8,928 bases of DNA, taken from contig CAJTRL010000096.1 of the NCBI GenBank assembly GCA_910578715.1, positions 1-8,928 of the forward strand, given 5' to 3'. Below, one piece after another: positions 6,052 to 8,928 of this stretch. A program made the translations under genes and the position numbers. The notes below the pieces were generated by a model, which saw only the letters and a list, made by a program, of their open reading frames with translations, was not told the origin of the DNA and did no database searches. This DNA comes from an uncultured Lachnospiraceae bacterium. GTDB lineage: Bacteria; Bacillota; Clostridia; Lachnospirales; Lachnospiraceae. How positions within the stretch are numbered: position 1 is the stretch's first letter; every line of letters starts with the position of its first letter.

Positions 6052-6963
6052 AGACATCTCATGAACCCACTTGACTTCACAGTAGAGGAACTGGATTCCC
6101 TCTTCGACCTTGCAAACGATATTGAAAAATATCCCGCAAAGTATGCCCACGCATGTGACGGCAAAAAACTCGCAACCTGTTTCTATGAACCGAGCACCCG
6201 CACAAGGCTCAGCTTCGAATCCGCCATGCTCAGTCTGGGCGGACAGGTTCTCGGCTTTTCGGATGCCGGTTCCTCTTCCGCTGCCAAAGGCGAAAGCGTT
6301 TCCGACACAATACGGGTTATTTCCTGTTTCGCCGATATCTGCGCCATGCGTCATCCCAAAGAAGGCGCCCCGATGGTGGCTGCGGAGAAATCTTCTATTC
6401 CGGTTATCAATGCCGGCGACGGCGGACACCAGCACCCGACGCAGACCCTGACGGACCTGCTGACAATCCGCTCCCTGAAAGGACGGCTCGGCCATTTTAC
6501 CATCGGACTCTGCGGCGACTTGAAATTCGGCCGCACCGTACATTCCCTGATTAATGCGCTCGTCCGTTACCCGGACATTCATTTTGTCTTTATTTCCCCG
6601 CCGGAGTTAAAGGTTCCGGACTACATTACGGATATGCTCACCGAAAAAGGCATTTCCTTTAAAGAAGTCATCCGGCTGGAAGAGTGTATGCCCGACCTGG
6701 ATTTGCTCTATATGACAAGGGTACAGCGGGAACGGTTCTTCAATGAAGAGGATTATGTAAGACTGAAGGATTTCTATATTCTGAATAAAACCAAAATGTC
6801 CTCCGCCAAAGAAGATATGCTCGTGCTGCATCCGCTTCCGCGCGTCAACGAAATCTCCGTCGAAGTGGACGACGACCCGCGGGCCGTTTATTTCAAGCAG
6901 GTACAATACGGCGTTTATGTGAGAATGGCGCTGATTCTGACGCTTCTTGAAATCAGCGTATAA
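6043..6963 (+). CDS. pyrB: Aspartate carbamoyltransferase catalytic subunit
   Basis: It transfers the carbamoyl group of carbamoyl phosphate to aspartate, the committed step of pyrimidine synthesis. The 306-residue form (304 if started at 6049) carries FYEPSTRTRLSFES (47-60) with the STRTR carbamoyl-phosphate site, SAAKGES (79-85) with K82, and RHP (103-105). HQHPTQTLTDLL (129-140), GDLKFGRTVHSL (158-169), TRVQRERF (225-232) and HPLPRVNEI (263-271) follow. Every expected active-site segment is present. The regulatory subunit gene pyrI follows after 107 nt, so the enzyme is probably the allosteric dodecamer type. A terminator hairpin directly upstream suggests expression may be set by attenuation. 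No PyrR binding-loop consensus (AGUCCNGNGAGG type) was found upstream. Confidence 0.97.
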   Translation: MPMRHLMNPLDFTVEELDSLFDLANDIEKYPAKYAHACDGKKLATCFYEPSTRTRLSFESAMLSLGGQVLGFSDAGSSSAAKGESVSDTIRVISCFADICAMRHPKEGAPMVAAEKSSIPVINAGDGGHQHPTQTLTDLLTIRSLKGRLGHFTIGLCGDLKFGRTVHSLINALVRYPDIHFVFISPPELKVPDYITDMLTEKGISFKEVIRLEECMPDLDLLYMTRVQRERFFNEEDYVRLKDFYILNKTKMSSAKEDMLVLHPLPRVNEISVEVDDDPRAVYFKQVQYGVYVRMALILTLLEISV

Positions 6964-7070
6964 AGGGCCGGGAGTCCTTGAAGGACACTGCATGAAAAAG
7001 CGGAGCTTTAGAAAATCTTCCTAAAAATAATATTTTGACAGTCTTTATATTAGAAAGGGGTATTTAGAAT

Positions 7071-7502
7071 ATGTTAAACGTAGGAAAAATTGAAGAAGGT
7101 TTTGTTCTCGACCACATAGAAGCCGGAAAAAGCCTTTCTATCTATCACCACCTTCAGCTGGACAAGCTGGACTGCATGGTGGCGATTATCAAGAACGCGC
7201 GCAGCAATAAGATGGGTAAAAAAGATATTCTCAAAGTGGAATGCGATATCAATACACTGGATTTGGACGTTCTCGCCTTCATCGACCACAACATTACCAT
7301 CAATGTCATCAAGGATGGAGAACTTGTCGATAAGAAGGAACTGACTCTTCCAAAAGAAATTAAGAACATCATCAAATGTAAAAATCCGCGGTGTATCACC
7401 TCCATCGAACAGGAGCTTCCTCATATTTTCGTTCTTACAGACGAAGAAAATGAGATTTACCGCTGTAAATACTGCGAAGAAAAATATAACGGACATTTTT
7501 AA
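7071..7502 (+). CDS. pyrI: Aspartate carbamoyltransferase regulatory subunit
   Basis: A protein of 143 residues that binds nucleotide effectors and holds PyrB trimers together through a zinc domain. The N-terminal effector domain shows VLDHIEAGKSL (12-22) and MGKKDILKVE (48-57). The zinc ligands are C103 and C108 (C-x4-C) with C132 and C135 (C-x2-C, RCKYCEEKY), as in the Escherichia coli protein. Its length is slightly below the E. coli form (153). The ATG at 7071 has AAAGGGG about 10 nt upstream. It lies 107 nt after pyrB; the gap holds two tiny hairpins and no terminator, so the two are read as one operon. It ends just before a GC-rich terminator shared with relQ. Confidence 0.96.
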   Translation: MLNVGKIEEGFVLDHIEAGKSLSIYHHLQLDKLDCMVAIIKNARSNKMGKKDILKVECDINTLDLDVLAFIDHNITINVIKDGELVDKKELTLPKEIKNIIKCKNPRCITSIEQELPHIFVLTDEENEIYRCKYCEEKYNGHF

Positions 7503-7528
7503 AAAAGGGGCGGTCTTCCGCCCCTTTT
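7503..7528. terminator. Bidirectional intrinsic terminator between pyrI and relQ
   Basis: AAAAGGGGCGG (7503-7513) and CCGCCCCTTTT (7518-7528) form a perfect 11-bp inverted repeat around a TCTT loop. On the plus strand it lies directly after the pyrI stop. On the minus strand the relQ stop codon (7527-7529) overlaps the outer A/T pairs, and six T follow the stem. It should work for both convergent genes. Confidence 0.92.
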
Positions 7529-8138
7529 ACGTCTGCTGATACATACTGACTTCAATTTTCTTTAACTCGTCCGCGAAGCCTTTCAGAATTGCCCGTTTTT
7601 CCTCCGATACTTCCTGGTTTTTTCCGTTTTTGTAGCAGATTCTGTGCTCCATGCTCGCCCAGAAATCCATGGAAATCGTCCGAATCTGAACTTCCACCGG
7701 ATAGTACTGTGTCTCTTCCAGTCTGTAAACGGGCACGCCTACGACAATATGATAGCTTTTGTACCCGTTTTCCTTTGGATTCTGGACATAGTCCCGTTCC
7801 CGGATAACCAGAATACCCGCCTGTTTACGGATTGCCGATACGACGCTGTAAATATCGTCCTCAAAATAACAGATAACGCGGATGCCCGCGATATCTGTCA
7901 GTTCATCTCTTGCCACCGCCGCCGATACCGGCAGCTTCTTCTTTTCCAGTTTCTTCATGATACTGGGTTTGCTCTTAATCCGGTGCTGGATATTATGTAT
8001 CGGGTATTCCCGGCTCCGGCTCCGATACTCCGCATTCAGGCTGTTCAGCCGTATCTGGATAATTGTCAGCGCTTCTTCATATGGTTTAATCAGGCTGTCA
8101 TATTCTTCCTGTGAAATTCCCACTTTTTCCTCTTCCAA
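7527..8138 (-). CDS. relQ: Small alarmone synthetase, RelQ/YjbM type (GTP pyrophosphokinase)
   Basis: This synthetase-only enzyme of 203 residues makes (p)ppGpp from ATP and GDP or GTP. HNIQHRIKSKPSIMKKL (48-64), TDIAGIRVIC (81-90) with Mg-binding D82, DYVQNPKENGYKSYH (116-130) and VEVQIRTISMDFWASMEH (148-165) with E149 are the family signatures. There is no hydrolase domain or TGS domain, and the length fits RelQ. The start is uncertain: the TTG at 8138 follows only a weak GGGG, with an in-frame stop shortly upstream. A GTG five codons later has AGAGG 5 nt before it and is a real alternative. No suitable ATG exists before residue 61. It is monocistronic, with a promoter candidate at 8174-8203 and a terminator on its stop codon. 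Confidence 0.93.
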   Translation of the reverse strand: MEEEKVGISQEEYDSLIKPYEEALTIIQIRLNSLNAEYRSRSREYPIHNIQHRIKSKPSIMKKLEKKKLPVSAAVARDELTDIAGIRVICYFEDDIYSVVSAIRKQAGILVIRERDYVQNPKENGYKSYHIVVGVPVYRLEETQYYPVEVQIRTISMDFWASMEHRICYKNGKNQEVSEEKRAILKGFADELKKIEVSMYQQT

Positions 8139-8173
8139 TTCTGTTACCCCGTTTCATTACACTTGTCTGTTAC

Positions 8174-8203
8174 AAGATACCCCAAACTGCTTCCCCTTGT
8201 CAA
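8174..8203 (-). promoter_or_regulatory. Candidate promoter for relQ
   Basis: On the minus strand, a perfect TTGACA (8203-8198) is followed after 18 bp by TATCTT (8179-8174). The start codon of relQ lies about 35 nt further. A 5-bp inverted repeat (CTTGT and ACAAG) overlaps the -10 and the bases after it. Confidence 0.55.
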
Positions 8204-8355
8204 TCATTTCCATACATATTTAAGATTTTTCATAGTTTTTTCACAAAAATGACAGATGACGTACGGACCGTTTCCTTCTTTCCGTCATTTTTTGCAAAAA
8301 TAAAAGGAGCGCAGTAAATGTATCTGATAAAATACAATTTTGCTTAAAATTTATA

Positions 8356-8383
8356 TAGACATTTTCCGATAATTTGGTATTAT
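8356..8383 (+). promoter_or_regulatory. Candidate promoter for the glycyl radical gene
   Basis: TAGACA (8356-8361) and TATTAT (8378-8383) are each one base from consensus, with a 16-bp spacer in an AT-rich stretch. A TATAAA five bases further is a possible alternative -10. The gene starts at 8440, leaving a leader of about 50 nt that carries AGTAAT-G-ATTACT and the ribosome site AGGAGGG (8426-8432). Confidence 0.5.
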
Positions 8384-8439
8384 ATAAATAGAAACAGTAA
8401 TGATTACTATTTTTATTATAAAAACAGGAGGGACTTATT

Positions 8440-8685
8440 ATGGCACAGAACAACACAGCACAGGTAGACAATCTGGTTTCTTTATTGGATGGATATGCAA
8501 CAAAAGGCGGCCATCATCTGAATGTAAACGTATTAAACCGCGACACGCTCCTCGACGCGCAGAAGCATCCCGAAAATTATCCGCAGCTGACAATCCGTGT
8601 TTCCGGCTATGCGGTTAATTTCATCAAATTGACACCGGAACAGCAGGCGGACGTTATCAGCCGTACGTTCCATGAAAGCATCTGA
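8440..8685 (+). CDS. grcA: Stand-alone glycyl radical domain protein (GrcA/YfiD-like)
   Basis: An 81-residue protein matching the last part of pyruvate formate-lyase. HHLNVNVLNRDTLLDA (25-40), YPQLTIRVSGYAV (47-59) and LTPEQQADVISRTF (64-77) follow the PFL C-terminus almost residue for residue. G56 in RVSGYAV is the glycine expected to carry the radical after activation by a PFL-activating SAM enzyme. The active-site cysteines of PFL are absent, so it cannot be a complete enzyme. In Escherichia coli, YfiD/GrcA replaces the damaged radical domain of oxygen-cleaved PFL; the same role here is inference. It is shorter than E. coli GrcA (127) but begins cleanly: AGGAGGG lies 7 nt before the ATG and a promoter precedes it. 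It is therefore a designed small gene rather than a broken pfl fragment. No activase gene is in the window. Confidence 0.93.
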   Translation: MAQNNTAQVDNLVSLLDGYATKGGHHLNVNVLNRDTLLDAQKHPENYPQLTIRVSGYAVNFIKLTPEQQADVISRTFHESI

Positions 8686-8722
8686 TTTTTGCGTTCAGAC
8701 AGAAATATAACAATAAATCAAA

Positions 8723-8760
8723 CCGCCGCACGATATCATATTTGTGCGGCGGCTCTGTTT
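8723..8760. terminator. Intrinsic terminator between grcA and the S1-domain gene
   Basis: CCGCCGCAC (8723-8731) and GTGCGGCGG (8744-8752) form a perfect 9-bp GC-rich stem around a 12-nt AT-rich loop. CTCTGTTTT follows on the plus strand and TTTGATTTATTG on the minus strand, so it probably stops transcription from both convergent genes. Neither T-tract is perfect. Confidence 0.78.
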
Positions 8761-8850
8761 TCTTTCGTGTCTCTTATTTTTTTATTTTCTTTTCAGTCCG
8801 TTCAACAGGCCGGATTCTTATCCTGATACTTGCCTGTACCAATCCCGTCC

Positions 8851-8928
8851 CTATACCTGTGCCACGTCCTTCATAGAAAAGCTGATACGGCCCATCTTGT
8901 CCTTTCCGAGGCAGACAACGGTTACCTT
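8851..8928 (-). CDS. pnp: C-terminal end of an S1-domain RNA-binding protein, probably polynucleotide phosphorylase (partial)
   Basis: Only the last 25 codons are present, entering from the right edge and ending in TAG at 8851-8853. They read KVTVVCLGKDKMGRISFSMK and then DVAQV. This is the final strand pattern of an S1 domain (K-V-x-V-..-D-K-x-G-R-I-S-F-S-x-K). The K-D ending after it resembles the C-terminus of PNPase, which degrades RNA 3' to 5'. Other S1 proteins such as the YabR type or ribosomal protein S1 end similarly, so the symbol is tentative. The gene converges on grcA across a bidirectional terminator. Between its stop and that terminator lies about 90 bp with a minor inverted repeat (ACAGGC at 8805-8810, GCCTGT at 8832-8837) and no gene. 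Confidence 0.6.
   Translation of the reverse strand, partial: KVTVVCLGKDKMGRISFSMKDVAQV

Larger units (their letters stand above)
8139..8439. other. Divergent control region between relQ and the glycyl radical gene (no gene seen)
   Basis: This AT-rich 301-bp stretch holds the relQ promoter candidate, the grcA promoter candidate and a short palindrome near the likely grcA transcript start. There is also a weak hairpin at 8256-8288 (ATGACG with CGTCAT, then six T on the plus strand). The short open frames crossing it lack ribosome sites and protein-like composition and are taken as chance. Confidence 0.6.

Noticed and set aside
6007..6582. Minus-strand open frame of 191 codons opposite pyrB
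   Set aside because: It is antisense to fully conserved pyrB motifs and starts without a ribosome site.
6971..7010. Two small hairpins in the pyrB-pyrI gap, as a terminator or regulatory RNA
   Set aside because: Stems are about 5 bp with 3-nt loops and no T-run follows; they are too small to support a call.
7035..7063. Perfect TTGACA upstream of pyrI, as a possible separate pyrI promoter
   Set aside because: No -10 lies at 16-18 bp. The only TATTTA is 20 bp away and falls between the ribosome site and the ATG, so it could not drive a normal leader.
7644..8114. Plus-strand open frame of 156 codons opposite relQ
   Set aside because: It is antisense to the conserved RelQ motifs, and its composition is typical of a shadow frame.
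8256..8293. Hairpin with six T on the plus strand between relQ and grcA, as a terminator
   Set aside because: The stem is only 6 bp around a 21-nt interior, and no plus-strand gene lies upstream that would need it.

Overview
The window looks like chromosome of an anaerobic member of the Clostridia, most likely Lachnospiraceae or a close relative. The signs are a catalytic/regulatory aspartate carbamoyltransferase pair (pyrB-pyrI), a stand-alone glycyl radical protein, a RelQ-type small alarmone synthetase, AGGAGG-type ribosome binding sites and moderate GC content. The placement is inferred from protein style, not from a search. No rRNA, tRNA, insertion sequence, phage gene or CRISPR array was seen.

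Left part (about 62-4341, minus strand): a compact folate operon transcribed right to left in the order folC, folE, folP, folBK, then a GNAT acetyltransferase. FolE opens the pterin ring pathway from GTP. FolB and FolK, fused in one protein, carry it to hydroxymethyl-dihydropterin diphosphate. FolP joins that to p-aminobenzoate, and FolC adds glutamate. folC/folE and folBK/GNAT overlap, which suggests translational coupling. The 3' end of folP runs into four degenerate 23-bp tandem units that continue past its stop codon. At the extreme left a possible gene tail on the plus strand overlaps the end of the GNAT gene.

Middle (about 4342-5433): a small membrane protein of the CmpB-like 'putative ABC transporter permease' family diverges from folC. 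It converges, with a 1-nt gap, on a PH-like domain protein on the minus strand. A 199-bp divergent region then holds good promoter candidates for the PH-domain gene and for a nitroreductase.

Right part (5434-8928): an FMN nitroreductase (plus) is followed by a strong intrinsic terminator and then pyrB and pyrI, the two subunits of aspartate carbamoyltransferase for pyrimidine synthesis. The terminator starts within 10 nt of the nitroreductase stop codon and lies just upstream of pyrB, so it could act as an attenuator. pyrI converges on relQ, which makes (p)ppGpp, with a shared bidirectional terminator. relQ diverges from a short glycyl radical protein (grcA-like) across a 301-bp promoter region. 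The window ends in the C-terminal 25 residues of an S1-domain protein, probably polynucleotide phosphorylase, which converges on grcA across another bidirectional terminator.

Most of the window is housekeeping metabolism. The points most worth a second look are the folP tail repeats, the possible pyrB attenuator, the stand-alone glycyl radical protein and several short perfect dyads in the divergent control regions.
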